Both the position numbers and the translations under genes were made by a program. Positions 21,870-31,850 of a DNA stretch of 64,000 bases are shown in pieces. This DNA comes from Stentor coeruleus (lineage: Eukaryota; Ciliophora; Heterotrichea; Heterotrichida; Stentoridae): NCBI GenBank assembly GCA_001970955.1, contig MPUH01000187.1:23226-87225 (forward strand), read 5' to 3'. Every line of letters starts with the position of its first letter. The first letter of the stretch is position 1. The notes beneath the pieces were generated by a model that saw nothing but the letters and a program-made list of their open reading frames with translations, had not been told where the DNA came from and did no database searches.

Positions 21870-22637
21870 ATGGATTATAATAACTTTGAAGAACTTGATG
21901 TTGAAGAAGTTATACAAAAGCCTATGACTAGAACTTATCATGAGTCAAGAAGCTTTAAAAATACCTTAGAAGAATATTCTAATAATAACTGCATTTTAGA
22001 TTTTGAAGAGATTGAAACAGATTTAGAGATCATGCTTGAACCAAGTGATACAAACAGAAAACCATTAAAGATTATAAAAAAGAATAAATCGGCCAACCAG
22101 CAATCAGAACAACAAAGAAACCCTTTTGCTTTGTCAACTATAGATACTTCGCAAGCACCAACATCAAATCATTCTTCGCACTTTGAAAGGTACTTTAATT
22201 TTCCAAGTCATTTATCGAAAAATTCCGACTCTTATACTTTATCAAAATCTTCAAAAACATCACACAAAAGTCTTATAGACTTACCTGAGCGACTTAGTTG
22301 GCAGAAACAAATCACAGAAAATAAAATAAAATTTTTACGTATTGAAAAAGAAATAAAAGAACTTGAAGGATGTACCTTTAAGCCTCAAACTAATACCCAT
22401 AAAATTTGCCGATCAATTTCGTATTTTACAAAACAGCAAGAAGCTTATAAAAAATCAAAAAATTCTAACTTGACGAAATTAAAATTACAATATTCAACTA
22501 ATAATGCAAGTTGTGAGGTAAATTTGAAAGTAAGGAAAAATAAAAAGATCAAACAAGGAAATGCAACTGTGCATGATCGGCTTTATGAAGACTCGAAAAT
22601 CTATTCAAAATATGCTAAGCTCACAAAGAGATGTTAA
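21870..22637 (+). CDS. Hypothetical protein with a CTFKP motif
   Basis: 255 residues, hydrophilic, Ser/Lys-rich. Near residues 168-176 it has the motif EGCTFKPQTN, and near the C terminus VHDRLYEDS; the same motif type recurs in the 555-residue protein at 14726. In other ciliates and protists such C/W-x-F-x-P motifs are followed by a short charged helix and repeated several times. No other domain is seen. It is likely lineage-restricted. Confidence 0.68.
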   Translation: MDYNNFEELDVEEVIQKPMTRTYHESRSFKNTLEEYSNNNCILDFEEIETDLEIMLEPSDTNRKPLKIIKKNKSANQQSEQQRNPFALSTIDTSQAPTSNHSSHFERYFNFPSHLSKNSDSYTLSKSSKTSHKSLIDLPERLSWQKQITENKIKFLRIEKEIKELEGCTFKPQTNTHKICRSISYFTKQQEAYKKSKNSNLTKLKLQYSTNNASCEVNLKVRKNKKIKQGNATVHDRLYEDSKIYSKYAKLTKRC

Positions 22638-23005
22638 TATACAGTTATATTCTAATTAATGTAGTTAGGTTTTGAGGGAGGTTTAAAAGGCTTTTAGAAT
22701 ATTAAAAGAGGGTTTTATGGTAAATATAAGATAAAAATCAGTACTAAGATTAATGGATAAAAATTAGGCAAGATGTGTAGGTATTAGAAAGAATATAAAA
22801 TATAATAAACATTTTTTCTATAAGATTTATATTTAGTTTTCATTAAAATATCACAATATTTTTATCGTAAATTGTTTATTTGATATTTTTTACATAAACT
22901 TAAAAACTTATTCTATATAACTAACTTAAATTCATTCCAATGCTTCCAACCCAGCATTTAATCCTACAATTTCACAGCCCAATCACTTATCCTCAAATTC
23001 TATAA
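22638..23005. other. Spacer upstream of the eL14 gene
   Basis: G/T-rich left part, A/C-rich right part. I see no gene or RNA. Confidence 0.5.
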
Positions 23006-23315
23006 CATTCCCCCTCACTAAAACTTATAATTCTATTTTCAAGGACAAAATCCCAACTCATATTTATTATCCATAAACAAAACATTAAAATACACAAAAA
23101 AAAATCACTAATAAATAATGGCACAAGCAAGGTTCGTTGAAATAGGCCGTGTCGTATATNCATTCCCCCTCACTAAAACTTATAATTCTATTTTCAAGGA
23201 CAAAATCCCAACTCATATTTATTATCCATAAACAAAACACTAAAATACACAAAAAAAAAATCACTAATAAATAATGGCACAAGCAAGGTTCGTTGAAATA
23301 GGCCGTGTCGTATAT
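23006..23315. repeat. Duplicated contig end around n at 23160 (assembly artefact)
   Basis: Bases 23006-23159 and 23161-23315 are two nearly identical copies of the upstream region and first codons of the eL14 gene. They differ by a T/C substitution and by one A in a homopolymer, which is why they were probably not merged. Confidence 0.9.
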
Positions 23316-23678
23316 GCGAACTTTGGCCCTGAATCAGGAAAACTCTGTGTCATAGTAGATGTAATAGACGCAAAAAGAGCCCTTGTAGACGGACCTACAA
23401 CTGGAGTAATCAGACAGCAAATGCCTTTTTCAAGAATTTCGCTTACTGAGTTTGTGTTGCCTATCAAAAGGAATCAAAAGTCAGCAAATGTGGCTAAAAG
23501 CTTTGATGAGCATGAAATTATCAAGAAATGGAATGCTTCTCATGCTGGTAAACATGTGGCAAGTGCTTTAAGAAGAGCCTCATTGACAGACTTTGAAAGG
23601 TTTAAACTTATGGTGGCACAAAAAAAGAAAAGCTTGTTGGTGAAGAAGGAAATGAAAAAAATCAAACCAAAACATTAA
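23274..23678 (+). CDS. RPL14: Ribosomal protein eL14
   Basis: 134 residues, close to the yeast protein (138). The N-terminal KOW/SH3-like part reads FVEIGRVVYANFGPESGK followed by IVDVIDAKRALVDGPT, and the helical C-terminal half has the usual basic tail ending KKIKPKH. It is a component of the large cytosolic ribosomal subunit. The upstream region is only duplicated by the assembly join at 23160; the gene itself is intact. It has no visible intron and no fused domain. Confidence 0.96.
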   Translation: MAQARFVEIGRVVYANFGPESGKLCVIVDVIDAKRALVDGPTTGVIRQQMPFSRISLTEFVLPIKRNQKSANVAKSFDEHEIIKKWNASHAGKHVASALRRASLTDFERFKLMVAQKKKSLLVKKEMKKIKPKH

Positions 23679-23917
23679 GCATAGGTAATGATTAGTTTAT
23701 TTTTTTCATGAAATTCAAACTTTTTTTATGGGTTTGTTAGGTTTGTTATAGATTTTTATATCAGGAAAAGTTCATGGATAAATAATAATTTGTTATTATC
23801 TCATAGAAATTGATTACTTCAATTAACCCTTTTGTTTTCATCTACTATACATTTTCCATAGCCCACAGAAAAAATATTTTATTATATCACAAAAGCAATT
23901 CAATCACTTAATTACAT

Positions 23918-24475
23918 CTAATTCATTTTGATTTTACCACTTGATATGTTTAAAACATCGGCTAAATCAAATGTTTTCTGATTATTTTTGCCCAAATAAC
24001 TATGATCTGAGTAATGTCTTTTCAAAAGCCTGGGCCTTGTATTATTTTTCTTAAATCTCTTAGTAAATTTTAATGGACTTGATATTTCCTTAGTAATACT
24101 TATACAAGACAATGGTAAATCAAGAAAAGCTAAAGGACATTTGATTTTTCTTGATCTTGGCAAAGACTTTCTTTTATGTTCTCTAATAATTTCTTCACGG
24201 ACCATAGTTGAAGAAGTTTCTTCATTTTCTTGGTTTGGTTTGATTATAACTATAAGTTTTTTTGGAGTAAGGATATCTAAGTTATCACAATCAAAAATCA
24301 TTGGGCTTGTTGACACTTCATGGCGTGTAAGTTTTCTTGATTTCGGCATGAATTTCTTTGTAGGTACTTGTATATCATTGTTTTTACTTAAACGAGAACT
24401 CAATGTGGCTCGAGCTGTATCTGGACGGATGAAAGCTTTTCTTAGAGAAAATTGTCTTTTTCCTATAATTTCCAT
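23918..24475 (-). CDS. Hypothetical basic protein
   Basis: 185 residues, strongly basic, with no membrane segment. The N terminus MEIIGKRQFSLRKAF and scattered SR/KR pairs suggest a disordered or nucleic-acid or cytoskeleton-binding protein. I recognise no family. It starts at an ATG followed by a normal A/C-rich upstream composition on its own strand and stops with TAG. Confidence 0.58.
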   Translation of the reverse strand: MEIIGKRQFSLRKAFIRPDTARATLSSRLSKNNDIQVPTKKFMPKSRKLTRHEVSTSPMIFDCDNLDILTPKKLIVIIKPNQENEETSSTMVREEIIREHKRKSLPRSRKIKCPLAFLDLPLSCISITKEISSPLKFTKRFKKNNTRPRLLKRHYSDHSYLGKNNQKTFDLADVLNISSGKIKMN

Positions 24476-24785
24476 ATAAATTAGATATTTATTATTATGA
24501 AGATTAGATTATTTGATTTACTGTGGATTGGTATTGATTTTGAGTTTAAATAAACTTTTCAGGTGGGATTGGTAAAGGAGAATTATTTTGTGATGATTAA
24601 AAATGTTATGTTTGGAAGTGGGATTAAAATTTATAGAGAAAAATAGGGTTTAGAAAATTTTAATAGCACAAAAGCCTACTTCCATATAATATTCATCATA
24701 AAAAGTGGCAATCACACAACCATTTTATCTAACATTTTTTTTATCAAAACCTTCCATATAATCTAAAATAATTCCTTACACATAA
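24476..24785. other. Spacer before the end of the sulfatase-like gene
   Basis: 310 bp with the usual G/T-rich to C/A-rich transition. I see nothing else. Confidence 0.5.
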
Positions 24786-27227
24786 CTATCCTATTTTAGA
24801 AAACTCATCATGTATCGAATCCCTCTCTTTGCATACACAATTGACAATTCCTGACTCCTGACAATCCCTATCATCATGATACCTAAGCAAGCTTCTTCCA
24901 AAAAGATACCTTCCCTGTCCTGGAGCTTTAGCTTCATCCCAAGCTTTTAATTCTTTAATTTTAATCTCTTCTATAAATTCAGTATAATTAGTCAACCTAT
25001 TTCCATTCCCATTAATCAAGTAATTTTTATTCACATCTTGATAAGCATCTTCAAACCAATAATAAGCATCAAGATCTTTAATAACTTCTCCAACATAATA
25101 ACCATTTTCATCATCATAATCTCTTATTGAACTTAAAGGTACAGTTGTTATATTCTCTCTATCTTCAGGTGTATATTGTAAATATTCAAAACATTGACTT
25201 ATACGTTCATAAAGAATATCAATAAACAAATTTTTCATACCTTTTCTCCAAGATTTATACTTGAAATTTTCAGCAATTTCCATATAGTTTTTGTATTTTT
25301 TACAGTCCCAGACTTCTTCATGCCATGATTCTTGTTGTTTATTTTCTTCAATTTCTCCTCCAAATTCTTTTAATGTTGCAAGATGACGTAGTGTCCAGTA
25401 AGTGTCGTAATGAGAAACGAGTCGTTGTTCATTTTCTTGAAGATTTTTTCTGAACTCAGGGTATTTGTCAATAAACCATTTTGGGTACATCATTATAAGT
25501 AATGGGAGCTTTTGTTCAAATTTACCCATTTCTCCAGACATGAAATAAGGTCCCATATGTGACCCATGATCACTTGTTAAAATTACGACTGTGTTTTCAA
25601 GCTCGTTTTGGTTTTCCATTAGACTGAAAAACTCTTGCATACTTGGACTTAGGGTTCTTAAAACCTCTCCAGTTCCTTCATGGCCTTCCTGAAATGAAAC
25701 ATGGACAATTTTCCCATAAGGTGTATAGTTTTTCCACATTTCCTTAATATATTCAAAAATATAACTATGCACATGTTTTCCATTAATACATCTTCTAACA
25801 ATAGAAAAAGGTCCAGCGAAATTCCCAAAAGTTTTTTCATAAGGATGAAACTCAGGATGGCACCAAGGGTAAAAAACTTTATGATCCATTCCTTTAAATT
25901 TCGTCTTCATAAACACCGACATCCAATCTTCACAAAAACCATTTATATACGCCGCAACATTTCCTTGACCACTAAAAAAATCCCAATAAGGTCTTCCTCT
26001 TCTATCTTGTCGTAACTGTGATCCAGAATACATAGCTCTTGTATTATATTCAGTATTAAAACCATTAGAAATAATCCTAAAAAACTGATAAACTTCATAT
26101 TTCCCTGTAGAATTCAAATGCTCTAAATACTCAGACATTTCTTTCATTTTACGGAAGAATTGCTGCCTTGATACTGTATCCATCATAAAAAGTATTAAAT
26201 TCATAGGTTTTACTGATCTTTTTTCATTTTGAGATTTTAGACGTTTGTATACAGTATCGTTACGAACGTTTTGTATATAATAATTTTCATAACCTTCACA
26301 TGAAGCATGAAACCATTCTGAGGATATTTTGAGTTGAGAACTGTTTAGAAGTTACTTTCCTTGAACTTTATAAGTTTTTTCTAAGGATTTTGTGTCGTTA
26401 TAGACTTCAAAACCTGTTTCAGTTAAGACAAACATGTCATTTCGCATTGAAATATAGTCAGGTTGCTCGGTTATTGTCACTTCTGATGGGCATTTTAGTT
26501 GGAGGATATTCTCGGATAATGAGGAATAGTCCCAACGATAGGAACAGGAATTGCTTCCAGCTAATTAGAAAGTACTGAAAAAATTTAGAGTTCGGTGGGG
26601 AAGCATAGATGGCCATGGAAGACCTGGATTTTCTATTGTGCACATAGGCCACTCAGCTGTCAAAACAGTATTTCCAAGACCTTGATACCATCCAATCTCC
26701 GCATAATAAATAGCAAACTTAACATAAACAAGCCCAGCAACAATAATCCCAACATTAATCAATATAAACCTAAATCTCACTTACTTTAACCAGCTTTGAA
26801 TCATACTTTTGACAAACCTACACACTTTATAAATCACAAATCCAAGTATAATCGGAATCAAGATAAAAATTAATACAAGTAAATTATATTGTCCATGGTT
26901 CATAAGGTCAGTACCAAGATCTTGAGTTAATGTTAATACTAAAATTATGACTTGTAGCAAAAAATTCATTATTTTAACCCATCCTGTACAAGTATAAAAG
27001 TTTAAAGCCATGACAATGATATTGAGTATAGTACTTGATATTATAAGAGCTGAAAAATATCCTGCTTGGCTTGCAAGATAATCAACATCACCTCCTTCTA
27101 AGCTCAAATGGTATAAATATGATGATATAAGGTTTAAGACTAGGTATATGAGCATTTGAATATATGATTTCCGTGGTGTATGTCGGAATAGTCTCGCTAG
27201 GTAAAAGTGAGACTTTTTCGACCCCAT
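24786..27227 (-). CDS. Membrane-anchored sulfatase-like protein (DUF229 type)
   Basis: Four exons: 27227-26785, 26769-26576, 26560-26356 and 26340-24786, giving 798 residues after removal of three 15-nt introns. The N-terminal 180 residues contain about five membrane segments. The remainder is an extracytoplasmic or lumenal alkaline-phosphatase-fold domain of the DUF229 sulfatase-like family: KPMNLILFMMDTVSR (first metal-binding Asp), then RAMYSG, WCHPEFHPY and ILTSDHGSHMG (second metal site). The family is known from nematodes and other animals with largely unknown substrates. The classical sulfatase C-x-P-x-R motif is not visible, so hydrolysis of sulfate esters should not be assumed. Confidence 0.86.
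26341..26355 (-). other. 15-nt intron 3 of sulfatase-like gene
   Basis: GTAACTTCTAAACAG on the coding strand. Removal deletes an in-frame TAA and joins KVQGN to SQLKISSEWFH. Confidence 0.93.
26561..26575 (-). other. 15-nt intron 2 of sulfatase-like gene
   Basis: GTACTTTCTAATTAG on the coding strand. Removal joins TLNFF to TGSNSCSYRWDY. Confidence 0.92.
26770..26784 (-). other. 15-nt intron 1 of sulfatase-like gene
   Basis: GTAAGTGAGATTTAG on the coding strand. Removal joins SWLK to FILINVGIIVAG, completing the fifth membrane segment. Confidence 0.93.
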
Positions 27228-27328
27228 TTATTAGAGAAGTGTTGAAGATAAAAATTATAGGGTATGGGAGTTTTTTTAAAGGAGGATTAGCAGGATATGT
27301 AAAGTATGATGATTAGTTATAATTGTTT

Positions 27329-27456
27329 AATTATATATGGTGTGATTTATTACAAAATGGCTTTAAATGGATGCTTTTATTGGGAAATGTAGAATTATAT
27401 ATGGTGTGATTTATTACAAAATGGCTTTAAATGGATGCTTTTATTGGGAAATGTAG
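27329..27456. repeat. Perfect 64-bp tandem duplication
   Basis: Bases 27329-27392 are repeated directly at 27393-27456, with no n. They lie just upstream of the sulfatase-like gene start. It could be a true duplication or an unmarked contig overlap. Confidence 0.85.
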
Positions 27457-27617
27457 TTTGGGATGTGGCTTTTGTGTGATTTTTTAGGGTGGCGATTTTG
27501 AATTGATGCTTGTGTATTGTTTATTTATAATTTGATAGGTATCTCGCTAATTTTTCTTTTTTTATGTTAGTGTTGGGAATTGTATTTTAAAACTATGATT
27601 CTGTTCTTGTAAAAATT

Positions 27618-28069
27618 TCAGTTTGGATTATTGTCTAAAGATTTGTCAGCACATTTAGCTAAAAATGAATCTTTAGCTTCAAAAATCGTAATGCGATCAA
27701 TACTAGCATTAACCTTCTCAAGTTCTGAATAAAAAATCTTAACTTGGCTTTTATTAAGAGGAAAACCATAAATATTGTACCTTGATTATATAATAAGCTC
27801 TTTAAATGTAAAAAAACTACTTGGACTATAAGATTGTCTTCAAAGGCTTATTTTGATTTATAAATTCTTTGCGAATTTACAAATTTGAGTATTTTTTGAT
27901 ATATGCTTTTGATTAAATTATTTAGTTTTATATGACACCAACAATTAAATTCAGATAATTTATCAGTTTATGTTGTTTTACCTGCTTATTAAGACCCTAT
28001 AAAAACTGCACTCATTACTTCTTCAAACAAATATGCTAAAAGAATATTTCTTAAATCTTCATTTGCCAT
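27618..28069 (-). pseudogene. Decayed adenylate-kinase-like gene
   Basis: On the minus strand, from an ATG at 28069, the frame reads like the start of an adenylate-kinase-type nucleotide kinase: a P-loop region FIGS-stop-stop-AGKTT-stop-TDKLSE, matching G-x4-GKT followed by TQ-A-DKL of the family. Later, in another frame, YNIYGFPLNKSQVKIFYSEL and IDRITIFEAKDSFLAKC match the GFPR and (D)R-I-x-F-E blocks. There are at least five in-frame TAA codons and one frameshift in a T run (about 27820). The third TAA replaces the almost invariant Gln of GK(G/T)TQ. No GT-AG 15-mer removes these lesions. Confidence 0.72.
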
Positions 28070-28382
28070 TTATAAATAAAATTTGGGAGGAGTAAAAGAT
28101 AAGATGTTTGATTAGTTTTTGATTGCTCAGATGTGACAATTAATCCATATCTTTAATAATTATGAGTGACACTTTGTTTAATATAGTCTAAAATTTCTAA
28201 TTTCTAATAAGTCTTTGAAAAATTCATCTACATATTCATATATTACCAAAAGTGATTTTATATCTAAACTACAAACAAAAACAATATCATTCTTAGCATC
28301 GCCTCATAATCAAAATTTCCTCTTTTTCAAACAACAGCATTCCACTAACCGAAAATTCCCATAACTTACTTTCCAAATAAAT

Positions 28383-29129
28383 ATGCAGGAAGTTATTTGC
28401 TCAATAGTAAACTCCGACAACTCAGATAGCAGCCTAGAAACCCTAATAATCTCCGACCTAAAAACCCATTCAAAATACGATCCTTTCGATAGTCAACACG
28501 AAGTAAAAATCCTCATAAGTTACTACAAAGACGTCCTACATTTCGGCAAATCAATCCTCATGTTAACTCCATCCAAACTACAAACTCTTCTAACAATCTC
28601 TAACACCCTTATCTGTGCAGGAACCATTTCTAAACCCCGTAAACCCATTTCTGACCTAAAAGCAATCCTCAAAGAATCCAAATCTTCATTTAACCAATCT
28701 GACCTCAATGCTATATTTGAATACTTTTCTTCAAATTATTTCCAACACTTACGTCTTTACAATTATATTTTTTCCTCAAGAGAAAACACAGAAACAACAC
28801 ATATTCAAGCATTAATAGATGAACCATTATGTACAATGCCATTAATAAAAGCAGTTCAACGAGTTAAAAACCGTCTACCTATTGAAGATACTGTAGACCT
28901 CAAAGCTATGCAGAGATCCAGGTCAAAAATGGGCACTTCTAGACGTGGGGCAGATAGTAAAGAACCTCCAGCTGATATGGTTTTAGACTCACAAGCAAGT
29001 GAAGATATCCCAATAGACCCAGTCGAAGAGAAAATGCAAAAACTTCATGTCGATATTGAGTCTGAATTACATAAACACGAATCAGCAATAGAACAAGAAA
29101 TTGAAGAACTTAGAAAACGATACAAGTGA
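28383..29129 (+). CDS. Hypothetical helical protein
   Basis: 248 residues. The first 150 residues are mixed helix and Leu-rich without a membrane segment. A Ser/Arg linker (RSRSKMGTSRRG) follows, then a C-terminal coiled coil. I do not recognise the family. It stops with TGA, and in the same frame a TAA follows five codons later; this is one of three genes here ending in TGA. The 3' end lies 35 bp from that of the convergent gene. The 5' third is notably C-rich on the coding strand. Confidence 0.68.
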   Translation: MQEVICSIVNSDNSDSSLETLIISDLKTHSKYDPFDSQHEVKILISYYKDVLHFGKSILMLTPSKLQTLLTISNTLICAGTISKPRKPISDLKAILKESKSSFNQSDLNAIFEYFSSNYFQHLRLYNYIFSSRENTETTHIQALIDEPLCTMPLIKAVQRVKNRLPIEDTVDLKAMQRSRSKMGTSRRGADSKEPPADMVLDSQASEDIPIDPVEEKMQKLHVDIESELHKHESAIEQEIEELRKRYK

Positions 29130-29164
29130 TTTAGTTTTTTTAAGTAAATTTTACTATAAGTCTC

Positions 29165-29659
29165 TTAAGAATCAAAGAGATGATGGATCCTACTGGGTGT
29201 AAGAAAAGTATTCAAACCAGTGTCTGGGATTCTTTCAGAGACGAAACTATCAGTGAATTTGTTGGTTATAGGGAAATATTTCGATGATATGTCTTGTTGA
29301 GATGGTTTAACTCGTCCATATTCACGATTTCTTGTCATGTACATTGGATTTGTAGTACCTTCAAGACCTGGAGGTGGGTATTTGATTTCTTCAGCTTTGA
29401 TTTTTAGGGTTGTAACTTTTGGGAATAGAACACATGGGTCGTAAGTGTATGGCTCAGGTTCACCATTTTCAAGGTCTTCGATAACTTTTTCTCTCATGAT
29501 TTTAGCTTTGAGGATTTTTAAACCTGTTTTTTGCATTAGATCAGACTCTGCTACTTTACGGTAGCTTTTTATTTCTGTTTGAGTTTTTAGAGGGTGCTGG
29601 CCTTGAGTACTTAACCAAGGCTTGCCGTAGTCACCGTTACTTGTATTGTATCCGGACAT
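29165..29659 (-). CDS. PIERCE1/PIERCE2-like ciliary microtubule inner protein
   Basis: 164 residues. The C-terminal half matches the Piercer of microtubule wall family: NPMYMTRNREYGRVKPS, then SSKYFPITNKFTDSF, and a final DTGLNTFLTPSRIH, corresponding to the family's YG..PP, FHP..Q.FS..L and G.NT..D.SR blocks. These proteins sit in the lumen of the A-tubule of axonemal doublets, where they link protofilaments and contact outer-dynein-arm docking sites. The N-terminal 60 residues are a basic extension. Stentor-type cells are covered in cilia, so the role fits. I am sure of the motif similarity, less sure of strict orthology. Confidence 0.75.
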   Translation of the reverse strand: MSGYNTSNGDYGKPWLSTQGQHPLKTQTEIKSYRKVAESDLMQKTGLKILKAKIMREKVIEDLENGEPEPYTYDPCVLFPKVTTLKIKAEEIKYPPPGLEGTTNPMYMTRNREYGRVKPSQQDISSKYFPITNKFTDSFVSERIPDTGLNTFLTPSRIHHLFDS

Positions 29660-30088
29660 TTATTTGTGTTTTTTTAATATGATCAAGTGTGGGTGTTTGG
29701 AAATTTTGGGTGTTAGGATTAGTTAAAGAAAAAGTTTGGGTAAAGAGTTGATGGTTTAGAGTTATGAGTTTTGTTGTTTAGTTTTATTTAGATGAGTTTA
29801 TTTTTTGAGAGATGGGCTGGTTTTTGAATGAGTTTTATTAGGTTTTTAAAAAAAAAAATTATGTTTTGATATGAAAGTTTAGTATTGGATTTTTTTCATG
29901 AAGATTGAGTATGATTATCAGCAATGCATGTTAATTTAATACTGTTATGCATTTATTTTATAAAAACCGCTATTGATATATGTGAAGTAGTTAATTGAAA
30001 ATCGAAAGTACATATTTTTTAATACTTGTATTATGCTTACTCACAGAGTCACACTATTTTTATGAAATCTAACTTGTTTCTGATTTAC
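29660..30088. other. Spacer upstream of the PIERCE-like gene
   Basis: 429 bp, G/T-rich on the plus strand at left (upstream composition of the minus gene), A/T-rich at right. I see nothing else. Confidence 0.5.
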
Positions 30089-31144
30089 TTAAGATAGACC
30101 CAGAAATTTTTTTGTCCACCAAATAGTTCCAAGCATGCCTACATCTTCATTCTTGACAACATAAATTGGAACTTTTCTAATAACATCCTCAGTCACATGT
30201 CTAGGCTTAGTCATTAAGCATTTAATAAAAAATTCTCTTTTTTCTAGTATAAAATCATAATTCTTCATAACAAGTCCTCCTATCAAATACAATCCCCCAA
30301 AAGGTAAATTCTTAGCAATAAGATTACCACATTCATAAGCAAGAATCTGCAACCAGAATTTCACACTTTTCTTACACAATTCATCTCTTCCAGTAAACCC
30401 TTCAATCATCATATTCTTCAATCTATCATCTTTATTACTTTCCCATATTTCATCAAATTCATATCTAGCAAGTTCAGGATATTTTTGTTTAAAAAAATCG
30501 TATATATGAAATGCTCCAATACCAGCCAAACAAATTTCCATACAAACTCCTTCACATGGGCGAAAATCTTTATATTCATTTGAAGTCTGCACAAGATTCA
30601 TCATAAACTTAGCAAATTCCCATTGTTCATTATTATGAGCGGCAAAATCTGAATATCCGCCTTCACCTGGATATGAAGTATAAGCGGTTCCATTCCAAGC
30701 TAAAAGAGCTTCACCTAACCCTGTTCCTGGACCCATCACAATTTTTCTTTGTTGGGACTCTGGCTCAGCATCAGGGTTTATTTGTGTGTAATCAGATGTT
30801 TTGAGCTCTAAACAGCCATATCCAGCTGCTTCAAAATCGTTTAAAAATACAACTTTTTCAATACCGAATTCTGTTTGGATTTGATTTGCAAGTATATAAT
30901 CTCTTCCCCATCCCATATTATCAAACCTAGCTGAAGATCCATTTGATTGACCTGCTACAGCAAAAATACCAGATCTAGGAGTATCTTTACCATCTAGAAA
31001 CTTGTGAAGGACTTCAATAAAATTTTGGCATGAATGTGATAAGATAGTTTCAGTATAAACTTCTTTAAGCTCAATACCTTCAAGTTTTAAAAGCATTAAT
31101 CTAGAATTTGTACCTCCGATATCTCCTACAACAACTGTTATCAT
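30089..31144 (-). CDS. Bacterial-type glucokinase
   Basis: 351 residues. It phosphorylates glucose to glucose-6-phosphate with ATP, the entry step of glycolysis. It is the bacterial Glk type, not a eukaryotic hexokinase: VGDIGGTNSRLML (phosphate 1 loop), FAVAGQ, VVFLNDFEAAGYG (substrate-binding Asn-Asp), MGPGTGLGEALL (phosphate 2) and YPGEGGYSDFA are all present in order. The predicted catalytic Asp is in LNDF. Similar enzymes occur in several protists and are usually attributed to ancient transfer from bacteria. The gene has no unusual composition, so any transfer is old. No targeting signal is visible. Confidence 0.94.
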   Translation of the reverse strand: MITVVVGDIGGTNSRLMLLKLEGIELKEVYTETILSHSCQNFIEVLHKFLDGKDTPRSGIFAVAGQSNGSSARFDNMGWGRDYILANQIQTEFGIEKVVFLNDFEAAGYGCLELKTSDYTQINPDAEPESQQRKIVMGPGTGLGEALLAWNGTAYTSYPGEGGYSDFAAHNNEQWEFAKFMMNLVQTSNEYKDFRPCEGVCMEICLAGIGAFHIYDFFKQKYPELARYEFDEIWESNKDDRLKNMMIEGFTGRDELCKKSVKFWLQILAYECGNLIAKNLPFGGLYLIGGLVMKNYDFILEKREFFIKCLMTKPRHVTEDVIRKVPIYVVKNEDVGMLGTIWWTKKFLGLS

Positions 31145-31850
31145 TTTATTTAAAAATTTATTATTTTATTAAAGTGAAAAGATTAATTTATAGATTTTTT
31201 ATCTTAAGAATCATCATAAAATTGAGATATTTATTTTATAGTCTTAGCGAAAATAAACTTGATGATATTGTTTGTATTAAGAAGTGCTAATTTGATAAGT
31301 TTAATCTAATTATTAAGATAATGGTAAAATTTATTAGTCCACAAAATTGTTCTTGACATGCTAGTATCTCTATGTATGATTAATTACAACGGCTTATAAA
31401 ATAATAGTTCACATGCTGAAAACGGATAAAAAATATCTAAAATGATTAGATTAAAAAGTTTTAGTTAAATACAGAGAGTAATTATGAAAATAAAACTCTT
31501 AATAGACTATTAAAACTTATAAGAATTTTATAAACCCTAAAGGATATAAACCTGTTAAATCTTATCCTTTACCTATTAGCCTTTTGCCTATAAGCCTAGA
31601 ATCAAAAACCCTTTAAACAATATATTGGATATCATAAATACTTTAAATACTACTATGAGAAATCGTAGTCCAAGACTTGGGACTACATTCAATATCTGTT
31701 GATCATAGGATTTTTCATAGTGCATGATTTTTTTAATGATAATTTAAAGTTTTTTCCGTTTTATAAATAAAATTGTATGTTTCAAGAGAGACAAACTGGG
31801 TTGAAGACTATGAAAANTTAAAGTTTTTTCCGTTTTATAAATAAAATTGT
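31145..31850. other. Spacer with a possible structured element
   Basis: About 700 bp between two divergent genes. It contains a nested inverted repeat at 31652-31721 (separate entry) and, at the right, the duplicated contig end around the n at 31817. No protein gene is seen. Confidence 0.55.
31652..31721 (+). ncRNA. Candidate structured RNA or nested inverted repeat
   Basis: Outer arms ACTATGAGAAAT (31652-31663) and ATTTTTCATAGT (31710-31721) pair over 12 positions, with one G-U wobble if read as plus-strand RNA. Inside, GTAGTCC (31665-31671) pairs perfectly with GGACTAC (31680-31686) around an 8-base loop. The remaining 23 bases could form a second arm. No known RNA family is recognised. 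In such AT-rich DNA a chance origin cannot be excluded. Confidence 0.3.

Larger units (their letters stand above)
27228..28382. other. 1.15-kb spacer with tandem duplication and pseudogene
   Basis: Between two divergent genes. It holds the 64-bp tandem duplication and a decayed adenylate-kinase-like gene (described separately). The last 200 bp before 28383 are A/C-rich. Confidence 0.6.
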
